A stretch of DNA of 64,000 nucleotides from Bdellovibrio svalbardensis (GTDB taxonomy: Bacteria; Bdellovibrionota; Bdellovibrionia; Bdellovibrionales; Bdellovibrionaceae): contig NZ_JANRMI010000005.1 of the NCBI RefSeq assembly GCF_029531655.1, positions 186,001 through 250,000 on the forward strand. Reading direction: 5' to 3'. Position 1 is the first letter of the stretch. Each line of letters starts with the position of its first letter. Of the stretch, positions 7,239 through 16,428 are shown one piece after another. The position numbers were made by a program, and so were the translations under genes. Under the pieces are notes generated by a model that made no database searches, was not told where the DNA came from, and was given only the letters and a program-made list of their open reading frames with translations.

Positions 7239-8930
7239 ATGATGACTTCTTTGATTTACAGCCTTGTATTAAGTGTTTTACTTTTCTCTGTGACGGCCCC
7301 GGCTCAAACCGAGCAACAGTTTGTTCGCGAAATCATCCGTCAATCTGGCGGCGAACTTCCTAAAGCGGATGCTGCTAGCGATATTCCTGACGGTCTCAGC
7401 ACCAAAGATATGAGCCCCGCCTGCGATCCCAAACTCTTTGAAGACAGCCTGTTGGCAAAGAAGGTCTCTTCAGCAGAGTACTATTCACAGATCAAAAGCT
7501 ACTTCGATAAGTGTGGCAAGGAGCTGTCGTTGAAGTCCGCGGTGGGCGGCCTCGCCAGTTTGGCTAAAGCCTCCTCTTATGAATACCCGTTCTTCCAACA
7601 CTCTCAGATCAAATCCATCACGATCAAGCTTCCGAATGGCACTCAGGTGCCAGCTATCGCAGCCTTGAAACAAGATCCACGTCCTCGTCCCTTAGTGGTC
7701 GTTAAATGTGGAGTCTTCTGTTCTGCGACGGAGTCCCCTTCGATGATAGAAAACTTAATGAGCCTCTTTGACCAAAGCCCCTTCAACGTTGTGCTTTTGG
7801 CAAATCAAACCGGCCTGGATCACATCGCGCTTAATCACATTGTTTCCATCGGTGGATGGACTGAAGGAGCTGAAGTGATCGAAGTCGGTCGATGGCTTAA
7901 AGACCAATGGGCTTTTAAGGATCGCATTTCCAGCATTCATCTTATGGGTTTAAGCCTTGGTGGCAACGCTGCCGTTTTTGGAGCCGCCTATAATGATATG
8001 CAAGCACAACTGGAGGCCCCGAAGGTCTACAGCTCAGTGATGGCCGTATGCCCGGTCGTGGCACTCAAACCAACTTTGCAAAGCCTCTATGGCAGCACCT
8101 TGGTGGGAAGCGTGTTTGCGAAACTAACGAAAGATCAATTCTTAGCAGCCCGCAAAGATGTCACGGACGTACCAGATCTTTTGACGACAGAAAATATTCC
8201 TTCTAATAAAAAAGATATGACTGATTATCTTGGCCTGATCAATGCGGTCTCTCTTCAGCGCCGCGGGACAGCGGTCTCCGCAAATCAATATTTCAAAAAT
8301 AACAACTTCTGGAGTCTCCCACAAAAGGTCACAACACCGATGCTCGTCTGGGCCTCGAAGGACGATATTGTTGTCGACAACAAGATCAATGCTCAATCTG
8401 TTGAAAACGACCCTTACTACAAGAACTCTTCCACGGTGGGCGTTGTGAATCTTCCTTACGGAAGCCACTGCAGTTTTTCAGCGGCCTATGGAGTGTTGGC
8501 TTCGACGATAGTTATGAAAACTTTTGTCCTTGCCCACAGTCCGGAATTTACCGCTTACGATTCACAAAACCAGATGCCTTGGAAGTTTGAATCCAAGAAA
8601 CTATCTCCAAAGGAAATTCACATCGGTCAAGTTTGGAAGTTCTCGGCCAATTCAGATCAGGTCAAAATCTCTTTTAGAACTTTCACCACAAGCGCGCTGT
8701 GCAACGACCCTTGGGCCGGTTCCGACCAATGCATCTCCAGCAAAGAGATTGCAGTCCCGGTGGTCGCATTGGCAAACATGGGAGCTCGCATCCCTGCCAA
8801 CGCCGCAGAGGCGGCCGCCTTCTCTCGTGAGTTCAATGCCAAAGTGCAATTTAAAACAAAGGATCTCAAGCCTTTGAACGGAACAAACACTTCAGAATTT
8901 AATGTGGTTTGGCGCGAAGCTCTGAACTGA
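7239..8930 (+). CDS. Exported alpha/beta-hydrolase, probable serine esterase/peptidase-like enzyme
   Basis: The 563-residue product has an N-terminal signal peptide (cut near TAPAQT). A helical region is followed by an alpha/beta-hydrolase core: nucleophile elbow GLSLG within LMGLSLGGNAA, acid-bearing strand WASKDDIVV, and a late His in YGSHCSFS. Together these make a plausible Ser-Asp-His triad. Two cysteines around VVKCGVFC and others late in the chain suggest disulfides. TGA-overlapping tandem ATGs follow GAGGT. The substrate cannot be told. The sigma-28-like promoter at 7189 suggests expression in the motile phase, fitting a secreted or periplasmic enzyme of a predator. Confidence 0.7.
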   Translation: MMTSLIYSLVLSVLLFSVTAPAQTEQQFVREIIRQSGGELPKADAASDIPDGLSTKDMSPACDPKLFEDSLLAKKVSSAEYYSQIKSYFDKCGKELSLKSAVGGLASLAKASSYEYPFFQHSQIKSITIKLPNGTQVPAIAALKQDPRPRPLVVVKCGVFCSATESPSMIENLMSLFDQSPFNVVLLANQTGLDHIALNHIVSIGGWTEGAEVIEVGRWLKDQWAFKDRISSIHLMGLSLGGNAAVFGAAYNDMQAQLEAPKVYSSVMAVCPVVALKPTLQSLYGSTLVGSVFAKLTKDQFLAARKDVTDVPDLLTTENIPSNKKDMTDYLGLINAVSLQRRGTAVSANQYFKNNNFWSLPQKVTTPMLVWASKDDIVVDNKINAQSVENDPYYKNSSTVGVVNLPYGSHCSFSAAYGVLASTIVMKTFVLAHSPEFTAYDSQNQMPWKFESKKLSPKEIHIGQVWKFSANSDQVKISFRTFTTSALCNDPWAGSDQCISSKEIAVPVVALANMGARIPANAAEAAAFSREFNAKVQFKTKDLKPLNGTNTSEFNVVWREALN

Positions 8931-8956
8931 GGCACAGACATTTATGTTTGAGGTTC

Positions 8957-8978
8957 GCTAGTTCGCGCCCGAACTAAC
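8957..8978. terminator. Hairpin between convergent genes
   Basis: TAGTTCG, loop CGCC, then CGAACTA (8959-8976) lies between the hydrolase (plus) and aat (minus) and includes the aat stop codon. There is no T-run on either side, so it is a weak terminator candidate. Confidence 0.35.
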
Positions 8979-9636
8979 GTTCCAGTTCGTATTGACGATG
9001 GCGCTCTTCCAACATCTCCAAGAAGTCCTCACGATCGATATACTTCCCACCCATCGCTCCGACGACGGGTGTGACCATTTGCACGTCGATCCAATCATGG
9101 CCCTTATTCGATAAATACTCCACGAGAGCCCACAACGCGAGTTTTGAAGCATTGGGCTTTTTGTAAAACATGCTCTCCCCGCTAAAGACACCCTCAACCA
9201 GTACGCCGTAGATCCCACCGATCAGAATATTGTTTTCACGAACTTCGACGGATAGACAAAAGCCGGCTTTGAAAAACTCCAAATAAGCTCTTTTCATCAA
9301 GGGCAAAATCCAAGTTCCATCCTGACCTGGGCGAGGCTGCTTGGAACACTCTTCGATCACATGATGAAAATCTCTGTTAAAGGTGATTTCAATTTGTGGA
9401 TTTTTCTTGCGAAAACGGCGCAGACTTTCCGGGACGTGAAAATCATTGAAATCTAAAATGCCACGCTTTTCCGGGGAAAACCACAGCATGGGAAACCCTG
9501 CTTGAGGCCAAGGAAAAATCCCCTTCGAATAAGCCGCATACAAAGTGCCCACATCAAGCTTTCCGCCAACGGCCAAAACTCCTTCGGCCATGGTGTCGCG
9601 GGGATCTGGAAAATCAACAGATGAATGCAACTTCAC
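8974..9636 (-). CDS. aat: Leucyl/phenylalanyl-tRNA--protein transferase
   Basis: The 220 residues match Aat over the full length: FPDP start, GVLAVGGKLDVGTLYAAYSKGIFPW, PMLWFSPEKRG, the W-x-x-P-x-M segment and the Q-L/V-E-Y-L end region are family hallmarks. The enzyme moves Leu or Phe from tRNA to N-terminal Lys/Arg of proteins in the cytosol, marking them for ClpS/ClpAP (N-degron pathway). It begins 6 nt after the sugar dehydrogenase stop and is last in a recQ-dehydrogenase-aat set. Length is slightly below the E. coli protein (234). Confidence 0.92.
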   Translation of the reverse strand: MKLHSSVDFPDPRDTMAEGVLAVGGKLDVGTLYAAYSKGIFPWPQAGFPMLWFSPEKRGILDFNDFHVPESLRRFRKKNPQIEITFNRDFHHVIEECSKQPRPGQDGTWILPLMKRAYLEFFKAGFCLSVEVRENNILIGGIYGVLVEGVFSGESMFYKKPNASKLALWALVEYLSNKGHDWIDVQMVTPVVGAMGGKYIDREDFLEMLEERHRQYELER

Positions 9637-9642
9637 GAAGCT

Positions 9643-10719
9643 TCACTTTCCTTGAGGATTGTAAGTAATGCGATAGATAACTCCAGCCTTGTCGTCAGAA
9701 ACCAGTAGCGAGCCATCTCTAAGAACCTCAACATCGACGGGACGCCCCCAGGCCTCATCATTCTGCAACCACCCTTCAACAAAACCTTCGACCTTTATTG
9801 GTTGACCATTTTGAAGTTGCACGAAGGTCAAACGATATCCTTGAGGTATGCTGCGATTCCAGGAACCGTGTTCAGCAAGAATCACGCTGTTCTGATATTC
9901 TTTGGGAAACATTGCTCCTGTATAAAAGCGCATACCTAATGAGGCGACATGGGCACGCAACTCAACTACAGGTGGGGTGTATTTCGCACAATCTTTGTTT
10001 TTTCCAAATTCAGGATCTTTGATGTCTTTACCGTGACAATATGGGAAGCCAAAGTGTTGGCCCACCTTCGTAAGATGATTGAGTTCGTCAGGAGGCATAT
10101 CATCGCCCAACATGTCGCGACCGTTATCCGTAAACCAAAAGTCTTTCGTTAAAGGATCCCAGTCAAACCCAACGGTATTGCGTACGCCCTCTGCAATCAC
10201 CTCTTTGGAAGTGCCATTCACATCTATACGATAAATTCGTCCATACTCAGTTCCGGTCTCGCAGACATTACAGTTAGCACCGACTGGAACATACAATTTT
10301 CCATCGGGACCAAAACGGATAAACTTCCAACCATGATGGCCATCTGAAGGAAATGTCTGCGCCAAAATTCGCGCAGGCTTCAAAGGCCGAGTGACCTTTG
10401 CGGGAACATTGAATTCATAAATCCGAGGAATTTCTGCGACATAAAGTTTTCCATCTTTGAAGGCAACACCATTCGGAACGGAAAGTCCTTCTGCGAAAAC
10501 TTGAACTTTGCCATCTTGAATCACATAAACTTTGTCACTTTCACGCGTTCCCACAAAAATACGTCCATCTTCGGATTGAGCCATAGAGCGCGCATGAGGA
10601 ACTTCTGCAAAAATAGAAATGGAAAAACCTTTAGGCAACTTCAGCTTTTCCAACGGCAGCTTTACTGCCGCGAAGGCGATATTTGGAATTACCAACAAAC
10701 TGAGAATAAATGTTTTCAT
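9643..10719 (-). CDS. Exported PQQ-dependent glucose/sorbosone dehydrogenase-like protein
   Basis: From the ATG at 10719 (GGGGA 9 nt upstream) this is a 358-residue protein with a signal peptide (MKTFILSLLVIPNIAFA). The body is a six-bladed beta-propeller of the GSDH/sorbosone dehydrogenase family: FSISIFAEVPHARSMA at blade one, H-G-W-K near DGHHGWKFIRFGPDG, VGANCNVC, FTDNGRDMLGDD and LAEHGSWNRS. Related soluble aldose dehydrogenases use PQQ and Ca to oxidise sugars in the periplasm; many homologues have no tested substrate. A longer reading from 10791 would overlap recQ and lose the signal peptide position, so it is not favoured. Confidence 0.8.
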   Translation of the reverse strand: MKTFILSLLVIPNIAFAAVKLPLEKLKLPKGFSISIFAEVPHARSMAQSEDGRIFVGTRESDKVYVIQDGKVQVFAEGLSVPNGVAFKDGKLYVAEIPRIYEFNVPAKVTRPLKPARILAQTFPSDGHHGWKFIRFGPDGKLYVPVGANCNVCETGTEYGRIYRIDVNGTSKEVIAEGVRNTVGFDWDPLTKDFWFTDNGRDMLGDDMPPDELNHLTKVGQHFGFPYCHGKDIKDPEFGKNKDCAKYTPPVVELRAHVASLGMRFYTGAMFPKEYQNSVILAEHGSWNRSIPQGYRLTFVQLQNGQPIKVEGFVEGWLQNDEAWGRPVDVEVLRDGSLLVSDDKAGVIYRITYNPQGK

Positions 10720-10760
10720 CAAATGCATCCCCGCATGAAAAACACCAATATCACACAAAT

Positions 10761-12230
10761 CTACTCGAGCTTGCCTGCTGTACCTTGGCATACGTCACAC
10801 TTCCCACAAGGAGTCTCATGCTTATGTCCAAAGTAATGATAAATATAATTCATTCTGCACTCTTTATCCTGCGTGGCCCAACGAACCATTTCAAGAAGTT
10901 TAGAGTTTTGCGCGCGTAATACCTGAGGACCATTTTCAGCGGCAAATTGCTCCGCAGTCGGTTCATGAACGCATTGAAACGGAAATGGATCATCTGACTT
11001 TTCCAAGCAACCCCAGCGCTCCAAAATACTGACCGCAGCCTCAACCCGGAAGTCACGACGGTTTTTAAAGTTCATCTGTTCGCGCAAGAAATCAAACTTC
11101 TCCTGATTCACACGCAGGCGATTGCCTTCAATCAACTGATAGACTTTACGAATGAACTCCGGCTCTGGATGGGACCATTTCAAAAATTCCATTTGAATGC
11201 TGACGTCATCTTGATCGTAAAGCAAATGACAAGAAGCCTCTTTGCCGTCACGCCCAGCTCGCCCGACCTCTTGAAAATAGGACTCTAACGCGCTTGGAAT
11301 TTCCGAATGAATCAGAAGGCGCACGTTATTTTTGTCAATGCCCAAACCAAAAGCGGGCGTCGCCAGCATCAAAGGATTTTCACCAGAGATAAACATTTTC
11401 TGATTGCGTTTGCGATCTTGGGGAGGCAGGTCACCATGGTAAACCAAATGTGGAACACCCAATCGATTCAGTGACGAAGAAATCTTTTTTAAAGTTCCGA
11501 TTAATGAACAATAAATTATCGCCGTCCCGTCATGTTGATGACGAAGAGCCACCATTGCGCGGATTTTTTCATCGATACCGTAAACATCGTGAACTCGCAA
11601 CGCCAGATTACTGCGCTCAATCCCCGCAGAGATTGTCGGCGCCTCCGGAATGTTCAACTTTGCCAAAATGTCTTTTTGCACTTCGGGAGTGGCCGTTGCC
11701 GTCAAAGCCAAAGTCGGAGGGTTCCCCAACAGGGCGCGAAACTCCCCCACCCGAGAATAGTCTGGGCGGAAATCATGCCCCCACTGCGAAATACAGTGAG
11801 CCTCATCAATCGCCAGCAACTGAATCTTGCGACCTTCGATGGCTTTCAGGAACTCCGGTTTCCGAAAACGCTCAGGGGTCACATAAAGAAGTTTATAATC
11901 GCCTTTGGCCAGGCGCTCTTGGCGCTGCTCCCGCTCGTCCCTGGTTAAGGTCGAATTGAGGCAGGTTGCCGGTATGTTGAGATCACGAGCCTTCAAAACC
12001 TGATCCTGCATCAAGGCAATGAGCGGTGAAATGACAATAACAAGTCCGTCTCTAATCTTGGCAGGGAATTGAAAACACAGGCTTTTTCCCATACCGGTCG
12101 GCATTAATGCGAGGAGATCTTCATTTGCCCATACTTTACGCAAAATCGCTTCTTGCTCGCCTCGAAAGGCGCTAAACTCAAAATTCTGTTTTAGAAGTTC
12201 ACTAAGTTGTGAATGGAGGTCTTTCGTCAT
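10761..12230 (-). CDS. recQ: RecQ-family ATP-dependent DNA helicase (short form)
   Basis: The 489-residue product has the RecQ helicase core: Q-like FRGEQEAI, Walker A MPTGMGKS (43-50), DEAH (142-145), aromatic-rich loop CISQWGHDFRPDY, motif V/VI region including QEVGRAGRDG. It also has the zinc-binding cysteines of the RQC region, C458-x16-C475-x2-C478-x2-C481. It stops just after the zinc site, so the winged helix and HRDC domain of the 600-residue E. coli protein are missing. This short arrangement is seen in several RecQ paralogues. Role: unwinding in recombination and repair. First gene of a minus-strand set, divergent from fusA. Confidence 0.92.
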   Translation of the reverse strand: MTKDLHSQLSELLKQNFEFSAFRGEQEAILRKVWANEDLLALMPTGMGKSLCFQFPAKIRDGLVIVISPLIALMQDQVLKARDLNIPATCLNSTLTRDEREQRQERLAKGDYKLLYVTPERFRKPEFLKAIEGRKIQLLAIDEAHCISQWGHDFRPDYSRVGEFRALLGNPPTLALTATATPEVQKDILAKLNIPEAPTISAGIERSNLALRVHDVYGIDEKIRAMVALRHQHDGTAIIYCSLIGTLKKISSSLNRLGVPHLVYHGDLPPQDRKRNQKMFISGENPLMLATPAFGLGIDKNNVRLLIHSEIPSALESYFQEVGRAGRDGKEASCHLLYDQDDVSIQMEFLKWSHPEPEFIRKVYQLIEGNRLRVNQEKFDFLREQMNFKNRRDFRVEAAVSILERWGCLEKSDDPFPFQCVHEPTAEQFAAENGPQVLRAQNSKLLEMVRWATQDKECRMNYIYHYFGHKHETPCGKCDVCQGTAGKLE

Positions 12231-12497
12231 GCCACCAAGCTTACGTTAATCAGCCCGCCCGAGGCACGCCGTTTCGTCTCAAAAACAGGCTCAATCAGGA
12301 CGCTCACAGATTTGCATTGCCATGCGTCGTCGGGCTGAGCTAGATTCTTTTTTTGCATCTATATGTAATTGATGGTACTTCGAGTACTTTCATAAAAGTA
12401 ACCAATAAAAACCAGTGGCTAAACTACTTTGGGCCAGAAATATTTCAGCCCCGAAGTGCAGATAAATCACGGCAAACAGATAACGAAGGGTATGAAT

Positions 12498-14606
12498 ATG
12501 TCCAAAAAGTGGAATATTGATATGGTCAGAAACATTGGTATCTCGGCTCACATTGACTCGGGAAAAACGACGACTTCTGAACGTATTTTGTTCTATGGAG
12601 GAAGAATCCACGCCATCCACGAAGTACGTGGAAAAGACGGCGTTGGGGCGACAATGGACTCCATGGATCTAGAGAGAGAAAAAGGTATCACCATCCAGTC
12701 TGCGGCAACTCAGGTTCACTGGAAGGATTATACAATCAACCTAATCGATACTCCGGGGCACGTGGACTTCACAGTTGAAGTTGAACGCTCACTTCGCGTT
12801 CTTGACGGAGCTGTATTGCTTCTTTGCGGTGTTGCTGGTGTTCAATCTCAATCAATCACAGTTGACCGTCAGATGAAACGTTACGGCGTTCCTCGTTTGG
12901 CATTCGTGAATAAATTGGACCGTCAAGGTGCCAACCCTTATCGCGTTGCTGATGCTTTGGTTGAAAAATTGAGACTTAATGCCGTCATGATCCAAATCCC
13001 TGTTGGCTTGGAAGATCAGCACAGAGGAAACGTAGACCTTGTCGACATGAAAGCTTACATCAATGAAGGTGAATCTGGAGAAACTGTTAAGGTAACAGAT
13101 ATTCCACCAGACCTAGTTGAAACAGCTCAAAAGTACCGTCAAATTATGATCGGAAAATTGGCTGATATCGACCCTACCATCGAAGAGAAATTCTTGATGG
13201 AAGAAGAGCCAACTAACGATGAGATTCGTGCTGCTATCCGTAAAGGAACTATCAGCTTGAAACTTGTTCCAGTTCTTTGCGGTTCTGCTTACAAAAATAA
13301 AGGCGTTCAACGTCTTATGGATGCGGTAACTTACTACCTTCCATCACCTGCTGAGAAAAAAGAGCACGCTCTTGATCTTAACAAAGGCGAAGAGAAGTTT
13401 GAGTTGTTCCCAGATCCAAAAAAACCGACAGTTGCTTTGGCATTTAAACTTGCTGAAACTCCATTCGGTCAGTTGACTTACATGCGTGTTTACCAAGGTC
13501 AGCTAGCAAAAGGTGCTTTCATCACGAATCAAACGAACAAGAAAGCCGTTAAGATTCCTCGTCTAGTGCGTATGCACTCTGACAAAATGGAAGATATCGA
13601 CACAGCTTACGCTGGTGACATCGTTGCATTGTTCGGTATCGACTGTGCTTCTGGTGATACTTTCTGTTCTGAAGACATCAACGCTTCTATGCAATCTATG
13701 CACGTTCCAGACGCGGTTATCTCTCTTGCAGTTGCTCCTAAAGACAAAACTGCAGCGAATAACTTCTCTAAAGCGTTGCAAAAATTCCGTAAGGAAGACC
13801 CTACTTTCCGCGTTCACCGTGACGAGGAATCAAATGAGACTATCATCTCTGGTATGGGTGAGTTGCACTTGGAAATCTACGTTGAACGTATGAAACGTGA
13901 ATTCAACTGTGAAGTTATCGTTGGTCAACCTCAGGTTGCTTACCGCGAGACGATTTCTCAAGCTGCTGACTACGATTACACTCATAAAAAACAAACGGGT
14001 GGTTCGGGTCAATACGCGAAGATCGTTGGTAAAATCCAACCTCTTGCTCCACAAGAAGATGGCTCAGTATTCAAATTCTCTAACGAAGTTGTTGGTGGTC
14101 GTATTCCTAAAGAATTCATCCCAGCAGTTGAAGAGGGCTTCAAAGAGCAGACTGTTAAAGGTCCACTCATTGGCTTCCCGATCGTTGGTGTTGAAGTTGT
14201 TCTTGAAGACGGCGCATACCATGACGTCGACTCATCATACATGGCGTTCAAAATCGCTGGTATGGCGGCACTTCGTGAAGTTTATGCTGCAGCAAAACCT
14301 ACAGTTCTTGAGCCTATCATGAAGCTTGAAACTGTCGTTCCAGATGAATATCAAGGTTCAGCGGTTGGTCAAATCAATCAACGCCGTGGTACAATCGTTG
14401 GAACAACTGCTTTTGATGGCAACTGCGTGATCGAAGCTGAAGTACCGTTGACAGAAATGTTCGGTTACTCAACTGATCTACGTTCTGCTACTAAAGGTAA
14501 AGGTGAGTTCTCTATGGAATTCGCGAAGTACTTGCCAGTACCTCGTAACATTCAAGAAGAACTTGCGAAGAAATACCAAGCGAAGCGCGCAGCTGAGCAG
14601 AAGTAA
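12498..14606 (+). CDS. fusA: Elongation factor G, mitochondrial/SPD-type (EF-G1-like)
   Basis: I start at 12498 (MSKKWN), where GAAGGG is 7 nt upstream; this gives 702 residues, normal for EF-G. The GTPase domain has AHIDSGKT (17-24), the RGITIQS-type switch ([10 protein letters not shown]), DTPGH and NKLD. Domains II-V follow in order to the end. Details such as HIDSGKTT and [14 protein letters not shown] closely resemble mitochondrial EF-G1 and the SPD (spirochaete/planctomycete/delta) EF-G1 group rather than the E. coli type (AHIDAGKT). In that group EF-G1 does translocation and a second paralogue recycles ribosomes. Its codon use (many C-T-T, G-T-T and A-A-A codons) differs from neighbours, as expected of a highly expressed gene. 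Confidence 0.93.
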   Translation: MSKKWNIDMVRNIGISAHIDSGKTTTSERILFYGGRIHAIHEVRGKDGVGATMDSMDLEREKGITIQSAATQVHWKDYTINLIDTPGHVDFTVEVERSLRVLDGAVLLLCGVAGVQSQSITVDRQMKRYGVPRLAFVNKLDRQGANPYRVADALVEKLRLNAVMIQIPVGLEDQHRGNVDLVDMKAYINEGESGETVKVTDIPPDLVETAQKYRQIMIGKLADIDPTIEEKFLMEEEPTNDEIRAAIRKGTISLKLVPVLCGSAYKNKGVQRLMDAVTYYLPSPAEKKEHALDLNKGEEKFELFPDPKKPTVALAFKLAETPFGQLTYMRVYQGQLAKGAFITNQTNKKAVKIPRLVRMHSDKMEDIDTAYAGDIVALFGIDCASGDTFCSEDINASMQSMHVPDAVISLAVAPKDKTAANNFSKALQKFRKEDPTFRVHRDEESNETIISGMGELHLEIYVERMKREFNCEVIVGQPQVAYRETISQAADYDYTHKKQTGGSGQYAKIVGKIQPLAPQEDGSVFKFSNEVVGGRIPKEFIPAVEEGFKEQTVKGPLIGFPIVGVEVVLEDGAYHDVDSSYMAFKIAGMAALREVYAAAKPTVLEPIMKLETVVPDEYQGSAVGQINQRRGTIVGTTAFDGNCVIEAEVPLTEMFGYSTDLRSATKGKGEFSMEFAKYLPVPRNIQEELAKKYQAKRAAEQK

Positions 14607-14623
14607 TTCTAAGTCCAGACTTC

Positions 14624-14655
14624 AAAAGCCCGATGGAAACATCGGGCTTTTTTTT
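14624..14655 (+). terminator. Rho-independent terminator of fusA
   Basis: AAAGCCCGAT, loop GGAAAC, ATCGGGCTTT and a T-run. It begins 18 nt after the fusA stop codon. Confidence 0.92.
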
Positions 14656-14686
14656 GCCCTTTTCTCGCCTCCAGCGTGGGACTGAT

Positions 14687-14731
14687 AAAATAAAAAAGGC
14701 TGATCACACTTGATCAGCCTTTTTTATTTTA
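14687..14731. terminator. Bidirectional terminator
   Basis: A near-perfect 20-bp stem (AAAATAAAAAAGGCTGATCA and its complement) with loop CACT. Long A and T flanks on both sides suit both strands. On the minus strand it ends the glycine-rich protein gene. Confidence 0.9.
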
Positions 14732-14756
14732 AATACGTAAAGCTTTTATCAGGGAA

Positions 14757-15239
14757 CTACAAAGGCCACTGATTGCAGTACTCAACCTTATCCGTCGCCA
14801 ATGTTTTACCGGTCGCCTTATCCACTGTCACACGAGTGATCGTCGTACAGGTTTCTGAAGCGCTGATATCCTCATGTGAAGTCTCAGTATAAACCAGCAC
14901 GGATCCACGATCTTCAACCTTCACATTGGCACCCAAAGTTTTGCCGGAGTTCTTCACATAGAAAAGCTCTCCTGCCATTCCGCCGCCACCGTCTCCACCG
15001 CTATAGCCGCCACCATCGAAAGAGCCACCACCATTGCGGTCATTGCCTTCATAGGTCCCTTCACGTGGATCATGACCTTCACCACCACCGTCTCTATCAT
15101 CCTGATCTTTTGGAGCTGGTTCAGATTTGCCCTTGCTCTTCGCCTGCACTTCCTCAGAAGTGTTTGCAAAAGAAACTGAAGGGGTTGAGCTCATCGCGAA
15201 CGAGAGTGCGATCAAGACTGTAAGAGAAAGTGTTTTCAT
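14757..15239 (-). CDS. Exported glycine/aspartate-rich protein, unknown function
   Basis: The 160-residue product starts with a signal peptide (about 1-25, ending VSFA) and has a clean AAGGAG 8 nt before the ATG. A charged segment (KSKGKSEPAPKDQDDRD) leads to a low-complexity region of G, D, N and S (about 48-85) that is probably unstructured. A compact C-terminal domain (about 90-160) with two cysteines follows (ETCTTIT and EYCNQWPL), possibly disulfide-linked. No family recognised. It stands alone between terminators. Confidence 0.6.
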   Translation of the reverse strand: MKTLSLTVLIALSFAMSSTPSVSFANTSEEVQAKSKGKSEPAPKDQDDRDGGGEGHDPREGTYEGNDRNGGGSFDGGGYSGGDGGGGMAGELFYVKNSGKTLGANVKVEDRGSVLVYTETSHEDISASETCTTITRVTVDKATGKTLATDKVEYCNQWPL

Positions 15240-15389
15240 TTTAAGACTCCTTATGAAAACACCCTAGATATCACAACGGCTTCGAGGTTTCCATCCGGCC
15301 CCCTCTGCCATTGCCAACATTTCATCACTGTCTAAAATTCTCGCAAATCTTAACCAAAGTTAAGAAGCCCAGAGATGAACTATTCACTC

Positions 15390-16190
15390 CTACTTAATCG
15401 GGGCCACTTCTTTTAAGAACTCCATGAAAGTCGCCCAAGATCTGCGATCAGCTCGTTCATTATAAGCGACACCGGCGCTTGGATTATTGCCTGCCATCTT
15501 TTGCGTGAAGGCATGAACCGCATTCGAGTAAGAGATGAACTCATAGTCCACCTTGGCGTCATTCATCTCTTTCACGAAAGCGTCCACTTCATCTTTTTTA
15601 ACGTAAGGGTCCAAAGCTCCATGCATCACGAGCACTGGGCTTTTGATGTTCTTCGCGTCTAGAGGGTTGGGATTGGACAAAGCTCCATGAAAGCTGGCAA
15701 TCCCCGCCAGTGCGGCGCCAAAACGACCGAGCTCCAAGGCACCCAATCCACCGAAGCAATAACCGATAACCACAATATGCTTGGGATCCACTCGTTTGTC
15801 TTTTTTCACAAGATTGTAAGCAGCCATCTCACGACTGCGCAGAAGCTTGCGATCTTCTTTATATTTGCCGGAAAGGGTTCCTGCCTCATTAACATTGGTA
15901 GGACGGAAACCTTTGCCATACACATCCAATGCGAAGGCTACATATCCCTGAGCGGCCAATATCCTGGCATGATCCTTCTCGTGATCTGTGATACCCATCC
16001 ATTGATGAACAATAAGGACCGCGGGCCGAGGCGTTTTTGCACTGTCGTCGTAGGCCATGAAGCCTTCCAGCTCCGCCTTCCCGTCTTTGTATTCGACAGT
16101 CTCCGATTTCACGGCTGCGAAGGCATTAAAACTCAATAAAGCTGTTGCAAAGGTCATGGCAAACACCCGAAACCCCAATGATCTGATCAT
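15390..16190 (-). CDS. Exported dienelactone hydrolase-family protein
   Basis: From the ATG at 16190 (AAGGAG 6 nt upstream) the product has 266 residues and a signal peptide (MIRSLGFRVF...NAFA). The rest is a DLH alpha/beta-hydrolase: VLIVHQWMGI, nucleophile motif GYCFGG with cysteine in place of serine, GALDPYV (acid) and NAVHAFT (His). Classical DLH opens dienelactones in aromatic degradation, but exported homologues are common and their substrates unknown; no aromatic pathway genes are nearby. A longer start at 16214 exists but would spoil the signal peptide. Confidence 0.85.
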   Translation of the reverse strand: MIRSLGFRVFAMTFATALLSFNAFAAVKSETVEYKDGKAELEGFMAYDDSAKTPRPAVLIVHQWMGITDHEKDHARILAAQGYVAFALDVYGKGFRPTNVNEAGTLSGKYKEDRKLLRSREMAAYNLVKKDKRVDPKHIVVIGYCFGGLGALELGRFGAALAGIASFHGALSNPNPLDAKNIKSPVLVMHGALDPYVKKDEVDAFVKEMNDAKVDYEFISYSNAVHAFTQKMAGNNPSAGVAYNERADRRSWATFMEFLKEVAPIK

Positions 16191-16428
16191 AAACTGCTCC
16201 TTGTTATGGACCAAAGTCTATGGCCCTGGGATTTCAAGGTCAAAGCCACCTGATAAATATCAACAACCTCGAATGGAGACGAGCTGAGGAATGCTCCTAG
16301 ACTGTGATGAGGTGCGCTATAGACAGCCTAGTTAACAGCTGTGATAGACTTATGGCATCTATGGATTACCACAGGCCTTGGCCATTCATTAACTACTTCC
16401 CAACTTTGAGATTGATCCAACCACATCT

